Shown one piece after another: positions 37,257 to 47,600 of a stretch of 64,000 nucleotides of DNA. The stretch covers positions 1 to 64,000 of the forward strand of contig JANXOD010000016.1 in NCBI GenBank assembly GCA_025353765.1, written 5' to 3'. The notes beneath the pieces were generated by a model. The model did no database searches, was not told where the DNA came from, and saw nothing but the letters and a program-made list of their open reading frames with translations. Within the stretch, counting starts at the first letter, position 1. Every line of letters starts with the position of its first letter. This DNA is from Sphingobacteriales bacterium (GTDB lineage Bacteria; Bacteroidota; Bacteroidia; Sphingobacteriales; Sphingobacteriaceae). Both the position numbers and the translations under genes were made by a program.

Positions 37257-38648
37257 ATGCGTATCTTCTTATTATTTGTAGTACTTATAGGTTCCCTATT
37301 ATTTTCAGCTTGTAATAAGGATGGTATTTTTACAGTAGACCCTTCGGCAAAACTTTCTTTTTCTACAGATTCCATTCTTTTTGATACCCTATTTACATCA
37401 ATAGGCTCAACTACCCGGCGACTAAAGGTTTTCAATCCCAATAAAAAAGCAGTTCATATTTCTCAAATTAAACTTGGTGGAGGCAATACATCTTCTTATC
37501 AGATAAATATCAATGGACATCCTATCAATCAGGTTAATGGAATAGATTTATCTGGCAATGACTCTCTTTACGTATTTGTAAAAGTGACCATTAACCCAAC
37601 TAATGCAAACCTTCCTTTTGTTGTAGCAGATTCTATACTATTTCAAACTAACGGTAATCTGCAACAGGTTCAACTTGAGGCTTATGGTCAAAACGCCGTT
37701 TTTGTTAATGAAAAAATGATAACTCAAAATACAATATGGGATAAAACTCTTCCTTATATTATTATGAATCCTATAGTAGTAAATGAAAATGTGAAGCTAA
37801 CCATAAAAGAGGGTGCAAGAGTATATTTTCATAAAGGTGCTAAGCTGGATGTTGCCGGATCACTACAGGTAGAAGGCTTAAAAAATGACACAGTAACTTT
37901 TACCAGCGACAGGCTTGAGCGTATTTATCAGGATGAGCCCGGACAATGGAATGGAATACATTTTCTAAATACGAGCATAAATAATCAACTGAATTTTACC
38001 CTTATTAAAAATGCATTGATTGGCATACAGGTAGACCAGCTTTCTACGAATAATAATCCAAAACTATTGCTTACTAACTGTATTATTAAAAACATGGAAG
38101 TAACTGCTCTGGCTATGTTTAGTACCAATGTAACAGCTTTTAATAATTTAATTTACAACTGCGGTCAATTTCTAATTTATGGCATTGGAGGTGGTAATTA
38201 TAATTTTAAGCAAAATACTTTAGCCGCCATCAATATAAATTTTGCAAGACAAACCCCTGCTGTATATTTTGCAGATTTTTCCACTCAAAATAATTCTACC
38301 TCAACAGCTTTACTACAAATTGACTTAATCAACAATATTATTTGGGGTAGTTTGGATGAAGAATTAGCTATTGACAAAAAGGGAGCATTAGCAATAGGCC
38401 TTAATTTAACCAACAATTTGATTAAAACGAATACATCATCTTTTAGCGGTAATGGGAATATTATAAACGAGAATCCTTTGTTTTTAAACTCCCGCAATGA
38501 AGATTATATGTTAAGTGCAAACAGTCCATGTATAAATAAGGGCGCTGATTTAACTTCTGACCCTTATTTTAATTCTTATTTAATAAAAGATCTTAAGGAT
38601 AACACACGATCATTCCCTTCAGAATTAGGATGTTATGAATCCAATTAA
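37257..38648 (+). CDS. Lipoprotein with parallel beta-helix repeats
   Basis: 463 residues from ATG 37257. A lipobox follows a short hydrophobic run (LLFSACNKDG; Cys at about 19). About residues 170-400 have right-handed beta-helix (pectin-lyase-like) character, with Asn/Ile-rich turns such as LLLTNCIIKNMEVTALAM and LINNIIWGSL. The C-terminal SPCINKGAD and LGCYESN are usual end motifs of such Bacteroidota surface proteins. Substrate unknown; no sulfatase or polysaccharide-utilisation genes adjoin. Convergent with the glycosyltransferase gene downstream. Confidence 0.82.
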   Translation: MRIFLLFVVLIGSLLFSACNKDGIFTVDPSAKLSFSTDSILFDTLFTSIGSTTRRLKVFNPNKKAVHISQIKLGGGNTSSYQININGHPINQVNGIDLSGNDSLYVFVKVTINPTNANLPFVVADSILFQTNGNLQQVQLEAYGQNAVFVNEKMITQNTIWDKTLPYIIMNPIVVNENVKLTIKEGARVYFHKGAKLDVAGSLQVEGLKNDTVTFTSDRLERIYQDEPGQWNGIHFLNTSINNQLNFTLIKNALIGIQVDQLSTNNNPKLLLTNCIIKNMEVTALAMFSTNVTAFNNLIYNCGQFLIYGIGGGNYNFKQNTLAAININFARQTPAVYFADFSTQNNSTSTALLQIDLINNIIWGSLDEELAIDKKGALAIGLNLTNNLIKTNTSSFSGNGNIINENPLFLNSRNEDYMLSANSPCINKGADLTSDPYFNSYLIKDLKDNTRSFPSELGCYESN

Positions 38649-38657
38649 TACAATGAT

Positions 38658-39557
38658 CTATTGAAACTTAGCTTTCGCAAATCTTAAAATCCGCTGCCAT
38701 ATACTGCCTTTCCGTTTTGTAAGAAAATGCTTAATAGTATGATAGGCCTCTTTATTTTCCTCAATTTTATCGGGAAAATAAGAGATTAGATTAGGGTTTA
38801 TAGCCACATTATAAATATCATTAGTTCCGGAATGAACGCCAGAACCATCATGCCCAATATTATTAACTAATGATCGCGATGGATTTAATGTCAAGCCATT
38901 TTTAAGGAAAACAGAGGCATACCAACGTATTGCCCAAGAATTATTCCTGCCCGATTTGAATTCATTCATCTGCTTCCAGTAGTTCATTTTGCCTTCAATA
39001 GAAAACTGATTTATCTTCTCTTTATCAAATTGCTTTATTAAAACTTCAATATCAGGTTCAAAATATTGCCAGGCTCGCTGCCAGGTAGCCCAGCCCCAAC
39101 TGGTTGCAGTACGATAGAAGAAAGTTTCAGGAAGATTTTCGGCTTTTACCGGATACATGTACGCTCCAACATGCATTACCTGATCTTTATTTTGATAATG
39201 CTCTAATGCATCATTAAAATATTGCAAAGTATGTTCAGATGTAATAAGATCATCCTCAAAAACAATTACCTTAGCATATTCTTTTACCAATTTTGAAACC
39301 CCATCTATAATAGAATCGGCCAGGCCAAAATTTTTGATGCGATTTATGATTTCTACTTTTTTAAACCCATCTACATTTTTTATTAGTTCACGTACCTGAT
39401 TAACTGCTTCTTCATCTTTTGCCAGACGAGGAGCATCAGAAAAAATAAAGAGCTTAGATTCTTCTGCAAGTTTATTTTGCTGCAAAAATTTGATGGTCCG
39501 GCGAGTATGCTCAGGCCGGTTGTATACAAATAAAGCAATAGGAGCCAGATTTTGCAT
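38658..39557 (-). CDS. Glycosyltransferase (GT2/GT-A-like)
   Basis: 299 residues. Starts IALFVYNRPEHTRRTIKFL, a sugar-nucleotide-binding pattern, with the DDL motif in VIVFEDDLITS (about 97-107) and TSWGWATWQRAW typical of this family. Start ATG 39557 overlaps the stop of the upstream methyltransferase by one base (TGATG). Last gene of a leftward glycan cluster flippase - methyltransferase - methyltransferase - glycosyltransferase. Confidence 0.85.
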   Translation of the reverse strand: MQNLAPIALFVYNRPEHTRRTIKFLQQNKLAEESKLFIFSDAPRLAKDEEAVNQVRELIKNVDGFKKVEIINRIKNFGLADSIIDGVSKLVKEYAKVIVFEDDLITSEHTLQYFNDALEHYQNKDQVMHVGAYMYPVKAENLPETFFYRTATSWGWATWQRAWQYFEPDIEVLIKQFDKEKINQFSIEGKMNYWKQMNEFKSGRNNSWAIRWYASVFLKNGLTLNPSRSLVNNIGHDGSGVHSGTNDIYNVAINPNLISYFPDKIEENKEAYHTIKHFLTKRKGSIWQRILRFAKAKFQ

Positions 39558-40333
39558 CACTTAAATATATGGATATCTGTTGCTGTTTTTGTAAAAATGG
39601 TATATGCGTTACTAAAAGCCTCTTTTTGCTTTTTACCTGAACTAATACATATAATTTTTTTGATATAGTATTCCAGGTCTATTCTGAAGGAAGTGACTAT
39701 GCTTTTTGTCTTTTTTTGGTTGATAAACGTATTGAATTTTGTTACCTTGGGCTCTATCATAGAAATTTTGTCATTGATTATTATAAACCCTTCTGATTTT
39801 AGCAAAAAACGTAAAGATGTTGGAGTATACACGTTGATATGCCCATAATCTAAAAAATGCTTCATCCTATTATCTATGCCATACCGATAATCTTTTGGCA
39901 CTTCAATGATTTGAAATTTTGAAACACGTTTTAACTCCCGTAACAGCATTCGCTCAAATTCCACATGCTCTAATACATGAGATAATATCACCAGATCAAA
40001 CTCGTTATCAGCAAATGGAATACGATATCCATCAAACGTTTTAACAGATTTTAAAGACTTAAGTTTTTGTGCTTCTATTAAATCTACTCCGCTTTGAGCT
40101 ATTTCCAAAGCATATAATTCAGGTGCAAAATTCCATTCATCCAAATATTTTAAAATACTGCCGTCGCCTGCTCCAACTTCCAGCACTTTTTTAAATTTCT
40201 GACCTTTGCAAACATCCGCTATGTTTTTGGCTTTATATCTTGCTCCCAATAAACGCCATTGATCATTATGAGATTGATAAAAATTATCATAAGCAGACTT
40301 AACACCCGAGTTTATTATTTGAGGATTATCCAT
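39557..40333 (-). CDS. Class I SAM-dependent methyltransferase
   Basis: 258 residues. SAM-binding motif I is VLEVGAGDGSILKYL (about 49-63), motif II/III region has LVILSHVLEHVEFERML, typical of small-molecule methyltransferases found in glycan clusters. The C-terminal part lacks known domains. 3 bases after the preceding methyltransferase gene, overlapping the glycosyltransferase. Confidence 0.85.
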   Translation of the reverse strand: MDNPQIINSGVKSAYDNFYQSHNDQWRLLGARYKAKNIADVCKGQKFKKVLEVGAGDGSILKYLDEWNFAPELYALEIAQSGVDLIEAQKLKSLKSVKTFDGYRIPFADNEFDLVILSHVLEHVEFERMLLRELKRVSKFQIIEVPKDYRYGIDNRMKHFLDYGHINVYTPTSLRFLLKSEGFIIINDKISMIEPKVTKFNTFINQKKTKSIVTSFRIDLEYYIKKIICISSGKKQKEAFSNAYTIFTKTATDIHIFK

Positions 40334-40336
40334 TCT

Positions 40337-40981
40337 TTATATACCTAAGCAATTATCCTTTTTGTAAAAAACCGAGGTTGACTTTCTATAAAACAATCCC
40401 GGAGAAATGCCACTGAAAGAAAGATGTTTGAATTCCTGTTGAATTAAAAATTTAATAGCTGGAGAATATTCTTTTCTTTCAGAATCATCCAAAATTAGTA
40501 CTCCCCCATCAGTAAGGGCAGAGATTGATTGAATGCAACAATTAACCCTATCACGTCCATCCACAATGATTATATCCGATTTAGAACCCATACTTGCTGG
40601 CATTTTGCTGTATTCTCCATTTTTTTCTAGTTTACAAAAAACCATTTCAGAATTTAGTGGCTTTGATGCCGATATTTTTTCAAACCAAGCTTTATCATGT
40701 TCTACCGATAATACCTTAGCAGCATGTTTTGCATAAAAAAAAGTTGAATTACCAGATCCAAATTCAAATACTGTATGATTTTTGGTAAGTCTTTCACTAA
40801 TAAAATCAATAAACGAATAGGTTACCCAAGGAATTGGTTCCCCATGTTCATCTATAGGTGATTTTGAATTATAGGCATTAAACCAACCTATATCTGCCAA
40901 ATAACCTTTTACGCCAAAAGATAGCAAAGACCGCACCTTTGAGAACTTCATTAAACTTAAATATGAATGTTTCCTTTTCAT
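40337..40981 (-). CDS. Class I SAM-dependent methyltransferase-like protein
   Basis: 214 residues from ATG 40981, which overlaps the flippase stop (ATGA). A longer reading frame upstream lies inside the flippase gene and is discarded. SAM-binding core is VFEFGSGNSTFFYAKHA and VLSVEHDKAWFEKI; DIIIVDGRDRVNCC and GGVLILDDSER follow. Similar proteins occur in cell-surface glycan clusters; substrate unknown. Confidence 0.8.
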   Translation of the reverse strand: MKRKHSYLSLMKFSKVRSLLSFGVKGYLADIGWFNAYNSKSPIDEHGEPIPWVTYSFIDFISERLTKNHTVFEFGSGNSTFFYAKHAAKVLSVEHDKAWFEKISASKPLNSEMVFCKLEKNGEYSKMPASMGSKSDIIIVDGRDRVNCCIQSISALTDGGVLILDDSERKEYSPAIKFLIQQEFKHLSFSGISPGLFYRKSTSVFYKKDNCLGI

Positions 40982-42297
40982 CGTTTGTAAACTTTTTGTA
41001 TCAATGAAATTAAAAATAATGACTTTAGCATCATTACACCTTGCTGTCTTGTATGAGGGAATAATAATATTGAAAATGTAGCCACACAGTAAGCTATAAG
41101 TGTAGCTATTGATGCTCCAACCCCGGCATATAATGGTATAAGCCATATATTCAGCAAAATATTAACTAAAGCACCTAAAGCTGTGCGCATAAATGAGGTA
41201 AGTGTAAATCCTTCAGCAAGTAAAAATTGGCTGCTGGCACTTCCTAAAAAAACAAAAATACCAGACCAAATATGAATGGAAAGCATAGTACCTGCACCTT
41301 CGTATTGATTGCCATAAAGCATGTTAATAATAAAATTGGCACTTAAGCTGACTACAATGGCCACTGGTATACTAATGGCAACTAATAAATCATATAAATT
41401 TTGTAAACGTATATAATAGCGATTCAAATCTGTTTTACGAGCATTTATAATTGCTGGAAATATAGAAGTAACGATAGCTACCGGAATAAAATACCAGGCT
41501 TCACTTATTCGGGCGGCGGCACTATAAATTCCGACAGCTCTACTACCATGCATTTTAAGCATTACCTGATCAATCTGCATATAAAATGAGATCATAACCG
41601 CAGTAAAAATTAAGGGCCATGATTTATTCAATAATGATCGTGCTCTTATCCAATTAAATTGCCATTGGAAAACCTGAAATCCTTTTTTTTGATAGATTAT
41701 GATAAGACCTGTTGCCAATATAAATCCATCTGCTACTAAGGCGAATGCAAAATATATCACAGGCAATTTTAAAATAATAAAAAGAATTTTAACGCTTGCT
41801 GATATTACGAGACATACATTTTGAACCTGAACAACAAATTTAGATTGAACCTGCGACTGAAAATAGGAATCGATAATATTAAATGATTTAAATAATGATA
41901 CTAAGGAGCACAAAGCTATTAAAACACCTAACGATATTCCGGGACTGGGAGAAAAACTTCTAAATAATAGATATATGATAACAGAAAGAGGCACAAGTAT
42001 AAAGTTTACGCCGATCCGCAACCAAAACGATGTACCTAAGATTTCATCTCTTTTTTCCGGAAACTGAATAATTTCTCTGATGATAAAGCTATCCAGGCCC
42101 AAAGTTCCAACTGCGGCAAATATTGCAGTAAAAGCAATTGCAAAACTTAAGTCACCAAAAGAAGATGGCCCCAGATAGCGGGCAATAATAAACCCGACAA
42201 TCATACTAAGCACTCTGCCAAGCATCAGCCAAACTGTATTTTTAAAATACTTTTGAAAAGCTTCCGGGTCAAAACCTGAAATGGCTGGTATTTTCAT
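40978..42297 (-). CDS. Flippase (oligosaccharide flippase/Wzx family)
   Basis: 439 residues with about 12 membrane helices. The N-terminus FKNTVWLMLGRVLSMIVGFIIARYLGP is the classic flippase start, and GIYSAAARISEAWYFIPVAI lies mid-protein. First gene of a four-gene leftward glycan cluster with overlapping stops and starts, so a single transcript is likely. A second flippase sits at 31.3-32.8 kb. Confidence 0.88.
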   Translation of the reverse strand: MKIPAISGFDPEAFQKYFKNTVWLMLGRVLSMIVGFIIARYLGPSSFGDLSFAIAFTAIFAAVGTLGLDSFIIREIIQFPEKRDEILGTSFWLRIGVNFILVPLSVIIYLLFRSFSPSPGISLGVLIALCSLVSLFKSFNIIDSYFQSQVQSKFVVQVQNVCLVISASVKILFIILKLPVIYFAFALVADGFILATGLIIIYQKKGFQVFQWQFNWIRARSLLNKSWPLIFTAVMISFYMQIDQVMLKMHGSRAVGIYSAAARISEAWYFIPVAIVTSIFPAIINARKTDLNRYYIRLQNLYDLLVAISIPVAIVVSLSANFIINMLYGNQYEGAGTMLSIHIWSGIFVFLGSASSQFLLAEGFTLTSFMRTALGALVNILLNIWLIPLYAGVGASIATLIAYCVATFSILLFPHTRQQGVMMLKSLFLISLIQKVYKR

Positions 42298-42486
42298 CAG
42301 AATAAATCGTTCTTTAATGGTGATGAAGCTATCATGAGGGTGAAATTATCTTATTCTCTTTTATGAGCTGCTGCTCATGATGGTTTCATCTGTAAATAGA
42401 TATGAGTATGGAGACTATAATTTACTGCACCCCTATTAATTTGCCAAACTCGTATTCATCTTATAACAAATGTATAAAAAAGAAAA

Positions 42487-42506
42487 GGCTCAGCGAATGC
42501 TGAACC
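42487..42506 (-). terminator. Terminator after typA
   Basis: Read leftward: GGTTCAGC, loop ATTC, GCTGAGCC, an 8-bp stem with one mismatch, followed by TTTTCTTTTTT. Lies 25 bases past the typA stop. Confidence 0.75.
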
Positions 42507-42530
42507 CTTTAGTGCGTATTTGAAATAAAA

Positions 42531-44342
42531 TTATTGATTAACAAATTTCTTTGCATTGATTTTGCGTTCATTCTCGGTAAGGTAGATCTTCCGTAAGCGC
42601 ATACTTTTAGGAGTTATCTCAATATATTCATCAGCCTGGATATATTCCATAGCTTCTTCTAATGAAAATTTAATCGCGGTAGCAATACGTGCATTATCAT
42701 CTGTTCCTGATGCCCGCATATTGGTTAAAGGTTTTCCCTTAACTACATTTACTACCAGATCATTATCACGAATATGTTCGCCCATAATTTGCCCTTCATA
42801 AACCTCTACACCGGGTTCAATAAAGAAACGTCCACGGTCCTGCAATTTATCTATTGAATAAGCCGTAGTCGATCCTTTTTCCATGGATACTAATACTCCG
42901 TTTAAACGAGCTGGAATTGTACCTTTCCAAGGCTCGTACGCTTTAAAACGATGTGCCATGATCGCTTCACCTGCTGTAGCAGTTAATACATTATTCCGTA
43001 AACCAATAATACCACGTGCAGGAATCTCAAATTCTAAATGTTGTAAATCTCCTTTAGGTTCCATAATTAACAACTCACCTTTACGCTGAGTTACCAATTC
43101 AATTACCTTACCCGATACTTCGCCGGGTACATCAACAATTAATGTTTCAATGGGTTCACACTTAACGCCGTCTATTTCTTTAATGATTACTTGCGGCTGG
43201 CCTACCTGTAATTCATATCCTTCACGGCGCATGGTTTCAATTAATACCGATAAATGAAGAATACCTCTGCCATAAACCAGGTAAGAATCAGGGGAATCCG
43301 TTTCAAGAACCTTAAGAGCCAGATTTTTTTCCATCTCCTTATACAGGCGCTCACGTAAACGTTGTGAGGTAACAAACTTGCCTTCTTTACCGAACATAGG
43401 TGAATTGTTAATGGTAAAAAGCATATTCATCGTTGGCTCATCAATTTTGATAAACGCTAATGGTTCCGGCTTTTCAAAATCTGCAATAGTATCACCAATA
43501 TCAAAACCTTCAATACCAACAACGGCACAAATATCACCTGATTTAACCTCGGCAACTTTAATTTTACCTAAGCCTTCAAACGTGTATAGTTCTTTAATTC
43601 TTGATTTCTGGATAGTTCCGTCGCGTTTTACTAATGAAACCGGTTGGTTTTCTTTAATGACACCACGAGCAACACGTCCAACAGCAATACGTCCAACAAA
43701 AGAAGAATAATCTAATGAAGTTATTTGCATTTGCAAGGTCCCTTCAAAAGTTGGTGCCGGCGGAATAAATTCCAAAATTGCATCTAATAAAGGTGTAATA
43801 TCTTCACTTGGATTTTTCCAGTCTGTACTCATCCATCCTTGTTTGGATGAACCATAAATAACAGGGAAGTCCAATTGATCCTCTGTAGCCTCAAGGTTAT
43901 AAAAAAGCTCAAAAATTGATTCGTAAACTTCTTCCGGGCGGCAATTTTCTTTATCTACTTTATTAACAATAACAATTGGCTTTAAGCCGAGTGCCAATGC
44001 TTTTTGCGTTACAAAACGTGTTTGTGGCATAGCGCCTTCGAAAGCATCAACTAACAGTAATACGCCATCAGCCATCTTTAAAACCCGTTCAACTTCACCA
44101 CCAAAATCGGCGTGACCAGGTGTATCAATAATATTAATCTTAATATCCTTATATTGAACAGAAACGTTTTTAGAAACGATAGTAATACCACGCTCGCGTT
44201 CCAAATCGTTGTTATCCAGAATTAAATCTCCTGTTTCCTGGTTATCACGAAACAAATTTGTTTGATGTAAAATTTTATCAACCAACGTGGTTTTACCGTG
44301 GTCAACGTGTGCGATGATCGCTATATTTCTAATATTTTGCAT
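42531..44342 (-). CDS. typA: Ribosome-associated translational GTPase TypA/BipA
   Basis: 603 residues. The G domain has G1 AHVDHGKTT (11-19), G3 [11 protein letters not shown] and G4 [12 protein letters not shown]-like domains III and V follow, and the C-terminal BipA-specific domain includes [20 protein letters not shown]. Works in 50S subunit assembly and stress/cold adaptation. Length fits the family. Own -7 element (TACCTTTG, 44369-44376) and terminator, so monocistronic. Confidence 0.96.
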   Translation of the reverse strand: MQNIRNIAIIAHVDHGKTTLVDKILHQTNLFRDNQETGDLILDNNDLERERGITIVSKNVSVQYKDIKINIIDTPGHADFGGEVERVLKMADGVLLLVDAFEGAMPQTRFVTQKALALGLKPIVIVNKVDKENCRPEEVYESIFELFYNLEATEDQLDFPVIYGSSKQGWMSTDWKNPSEDITPLLDAILEFIPPAPTFEGTLQMQITSLDYSSFVGRIAVGRVARGVIKENQPVSLVKRDGTIQKSRIKELYTFEGLGKIKVAEVKSGDICAVVGIEGFDIGDTIADFEKPEPLAFIKIDEPTMNMLFTINNSPMFGKEGKFVTSQRLRERLYKEMEKNLALKVLETDSPDSYLVYGRGILHLSVLIETMRREGYELQVGQPQVIIKEIDGVKCEPIETLIVDVPGEVSGKVIELVTQRKGELLIMEPKGDLQHLEFEIPARGIIGLRNNVLTATAGEAIMAHRFKAYEPWKGTIPARLNGVLVSMEKGSTTAYSIDKLQDRGRFFIEPGVEVYEGQIMGEHIRDNDLVVNVVKGKPLTNMRASGTDDNARIATAIKFSLEEAMEYIQADEYIEITPKSMRLRKIYLTENERKINAKKFVNQ

Positions 44343-44368
44343 TAAAAAACTACTTTATAACATTTTTG

Positions 44369-44376
44369 CAAAGGTA
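44369..44376 (-). promoter_or_regulatory. Candidate -7 element of typA
   Basis: TACCTTTG read leftward, 26 bases before the typA ATG. No TTTG at the correct distance, so only the -7 box is supported. Confidence 0.4.
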
Positions 44377-44421
44377 GCTTTTTAAATTTGAAAAAGCAGA
44401 GTTGGGAAAATCTGAAAATGG

Positions 44422-44455
44422 ATTGACAATTATAACTTAACAAAAAGTAACTTTG
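44422..44455 (+). promoter_or_regulatory. Candidate promoter of the Cys-rich mini membrane protein
   Basis: ATTG (44422-44425), 22 bases, TAACTTTG (44448-44455). The -7 box ends 4 bases before the ATG at 44460, suggesting a leaderless message. Confidence 0.5.
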
Positions 44456-44459
44456 TATT

Positions 44460-44621
44460 ATGGAAATACAGGAAATTATAATGATAGCCTTATTTACAGC
44501 AGCTTTATTTTACGTAGGCCGCCTTATTTATAAAAGCCTGCATACCAAAAAAGGCTGCGGGAGCAATTGTAAATGCGGGGTTGATTTTTCAAACATTAAC
44601 GTTCCTGATTCTAAATCTTAG
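44460..44621 (+). CDS. FeoB-associated-type Cys-rich mini membrane protein
   Basis: 53 residues: one membrane helix (about 5-22, IIMIALFTAALFYVGRLI) and a short tail with KKGCGSNCKCG (31-40), a three-Cys cluster. This is the layout of the small Cys-rich proteins often encoded beside feoB. Here feoAB is 37 kb away. A metal- or redox-related role is inferred from the family only. Preceded by a full promoter-like element; the large GH18/NodB/GT2 gene starts 53 bases downstream. Confidence 0.75.
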   Translation: MEIQEIIMIALFTAALFYVGRLIYKSLHTKKGCGSNCKCGVDFSNINVPDSKS

Positions 44622-44674
44622 CTTCATATTCCCTTCATATACTTTTATCTATGTTTGCATAGAATAAAGTATCT

Positions 44675-47600
44675 ATGAATAGCAGGCAAATTTTTCACAC
44701 ATCATCTCCTAAAAGATGGAATCAATTTAAATGGTTAAGCCGCATAATTTTAAGTTTGATTGCTTTTGCTTTAATATCTGTTACCATTACTATCTTTTCC
44801 AAACAGTATCCTAAATTACCCAATCTTAATGCTGCGCTTTCCTATTCAAAGAAAGACCTGGAACAGATCAAACAATCTGCTAAATACACTCAATTTAAAA
44901 TTCAGAAGGCCAAATTAATTGCATTAGAAAAAGATAAAAAGAGGCATAAACTTTTACATCCCGACAATAAAAATCGTATTAATGTGGGTTTCTTTGTAGA
45001 TTGGGATGCACAGTCTTATACTTCTTTAAATGACCATATTGATAAATTGGATATGGTTATCCCTGAGTTCTTCTTTTTAAAACCTGGCACTGATTCTCTG
45101 CTTTCTGTAATAGATAAGCCAGTAATTGCCATGGTTAAAAAGCATCATAAGAAACTAATAGCTACTATAAAGAACTTCACTGCTAAAGGTTGGGATGGAA
45201 ATGCTCTTCATTACATTCTTCGCTCTGATGCACGTAGAACTCATTTTATTAATCAGATCCTTCTCCAACTACAAAAATATCAGCTAGATGGTATAAATGT
45301 AGATTTTGAAGAAATGGTAGAAAAATCAGACGAGCCCATAATTGCCTTCCAAAAACAGCTGTACGAAACATTACATGCTAAAGGATTTATTGTTACTCAG
45401 GATGTAACACCGGATAATGAAGATTATAATATTAGGGTTTTACAAAATTATAACGATTATATTTTCTTAATGGCTTATGATCAGCATACTGAATTGAGTA
45501 ATCCAGGAGACATATCTCATCAGGAATGGGTGGAAGAAAGATTAGATAAAATTTGCAGTGAAATTCCAAGTGAAAAAGTAATATTGGCTATTGCAGGTTA
45601 TGGTTTTGACTGGCCTAAAAATAGCGTTGGGAAAAGTGTTACTTACCAACAGGCAATAAGTATTGCTCAACAGAATCACAGTAAAATGATTTTTGATGGA
45701 GTTTCAGGAAATCTTCATTATTCTTATACTAATGCCCGGAATATCGAGCATACTGTTTATTTTACGGATGCAGCTACCAATTATAATATTATTCGCTTAG
45801 CAGATGATTGGGCAACTGCCGGCGTAGCTTTATGGCGTTTAGGTTCTGAAGATCCTCGTTTATGGAAATTGTTAGGCAAAGACCTTTCTATTGATACGCT
45901 TAAGAAAACTCCCCTTGATACCCGTATTCTAACTAAAATAGAGTTGAATGATCGCGTTGATTATTCTGGTGATGGGGAAATTTTGGATCTTATCTCCATT
46001 CCTGCTGATGGAAAGCTTACAGTTAAAATTGATCCGATAAGTCAAATGATCGTAGACCAGCAATATATAGAGCTACCCACAAAATATGTGATCAATAAAT
46101 TTGGCCAGGCCGATAAAAAGGTTATTCTAACTTTTGACGATGGCCCGGATCCAACATATACTCCTCAAATATTAGATATTTTAAAAAAGAAAAAAGTGCC
46201 AGGAACCTTCTTTGTTGTCGGAGTTATGGCAGAGCAAAACATCCCTTTACTAAAGCAGATCTACGATGATGGCTATGAGATTGGTAATCATACCTTTTTC
46301 CATCCGGATCTTTCTAAAGTAAGTAAAACAAGAGTCATCTTTGAATTGAATGCTACACGTAAATTAATTGAATGCGTTACAGGAAGAAGCACTATTCTTT
46401 TTAGAGCCCCTTTTAATGCAGATGCCGAACCTCAAACTATTGCGGAGGTTCTTCCTGTTGCACAAAGCCGGGCGCAAAATTATATAAATGTAGGAGAGTC
46501 AATTGATCCGCAAGATTGGCAACCAGGAGTATCTGCCGATAGTATTGTTGCCCGTGTTGTTGCCCAACAGGATAAAGGCAGTATCATTTTATTTCACGAT
46601 GCAGGAGGTGACCGATCTGCTACAGTTGCAGCATTACCACGTATTATCGATTATTATAAGAAAAAAGGTTATCAATTTATTACCGTAGCCAGTATTCTGG
46701 GTAAAACAAAAGCCGAAATTATGCCCGCTATTGTAGATGATGCTGATTCGGGCATTATGGGTAGCGCTGATACATTTTTTGTAGTATCATTATTTTACGG
46801 CAGCTGTGTTTTATTTTATGTGTTCACTATTGCCATTATCCTTGCCTTTATACGCATTTCAATTGTTGCTTATCTGGCATTACGAAAATATAGTCAAGAA
46901 AAAGGAACGAACCTTACTCTACAAAATCCTTTGCCACCTGTAAGCATTATTATTCCCGCATATAATGAAGAGCTCACAGCAGTTAAAACTATAGAGAGTT
47001 TGCTCAGAATGAATTATCCATTCTTTGAAATACTATTTGTGGATGATGGTTCAACAGATCATACACTTGCGAATGTTACTAAAGTTTTCTCTGGCGATAC
47101 CCTGGTTGAAATTGTGAGCAAAACAAATGGAGGAAAGGCCTCTGCTTTAAATTTTGGCATTACTAAAGCTAAATATCAACATTTGGTATGTATAGATGCT
47201 GATACACAACTACACCCAGATGCCATCAGGAATCTGATTGACTGTTTTGAAAATGAAGATATTGGAGCTGTTGCCGGAACCGTGAAGGTAGGGAACGAAA
47301 CCAATTATCTTACCAAATGGCAAGCTATTGAATATATCACAAGCCAGAATATGGACCGCCGGGCATTTGATATGCTAAACAGTATTACAGTTGTTCCGGG
47401 AGCAATAGGTGCTTTCCGCAAAGATGTAATTAAGGAAGCCGGGGGGTTTACAAGCGATACACTTGCTGAAGATTGCGATTTGACAATGCGTATTTTAAAG
47501 GCAGGGTATATTGTTAGAAATTGCTCAAAAGCCATTGCATATACAGAAGCTCCTGAAAAATTTCATCCTTTTTTGAAACAGCGTTTCCGCTGGAGTTTTG

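Noticed and set aside
43378-43710. 110-codon frame opposite typA
   Set aside because: Shadow of typA on the other strand; no independent evidence.
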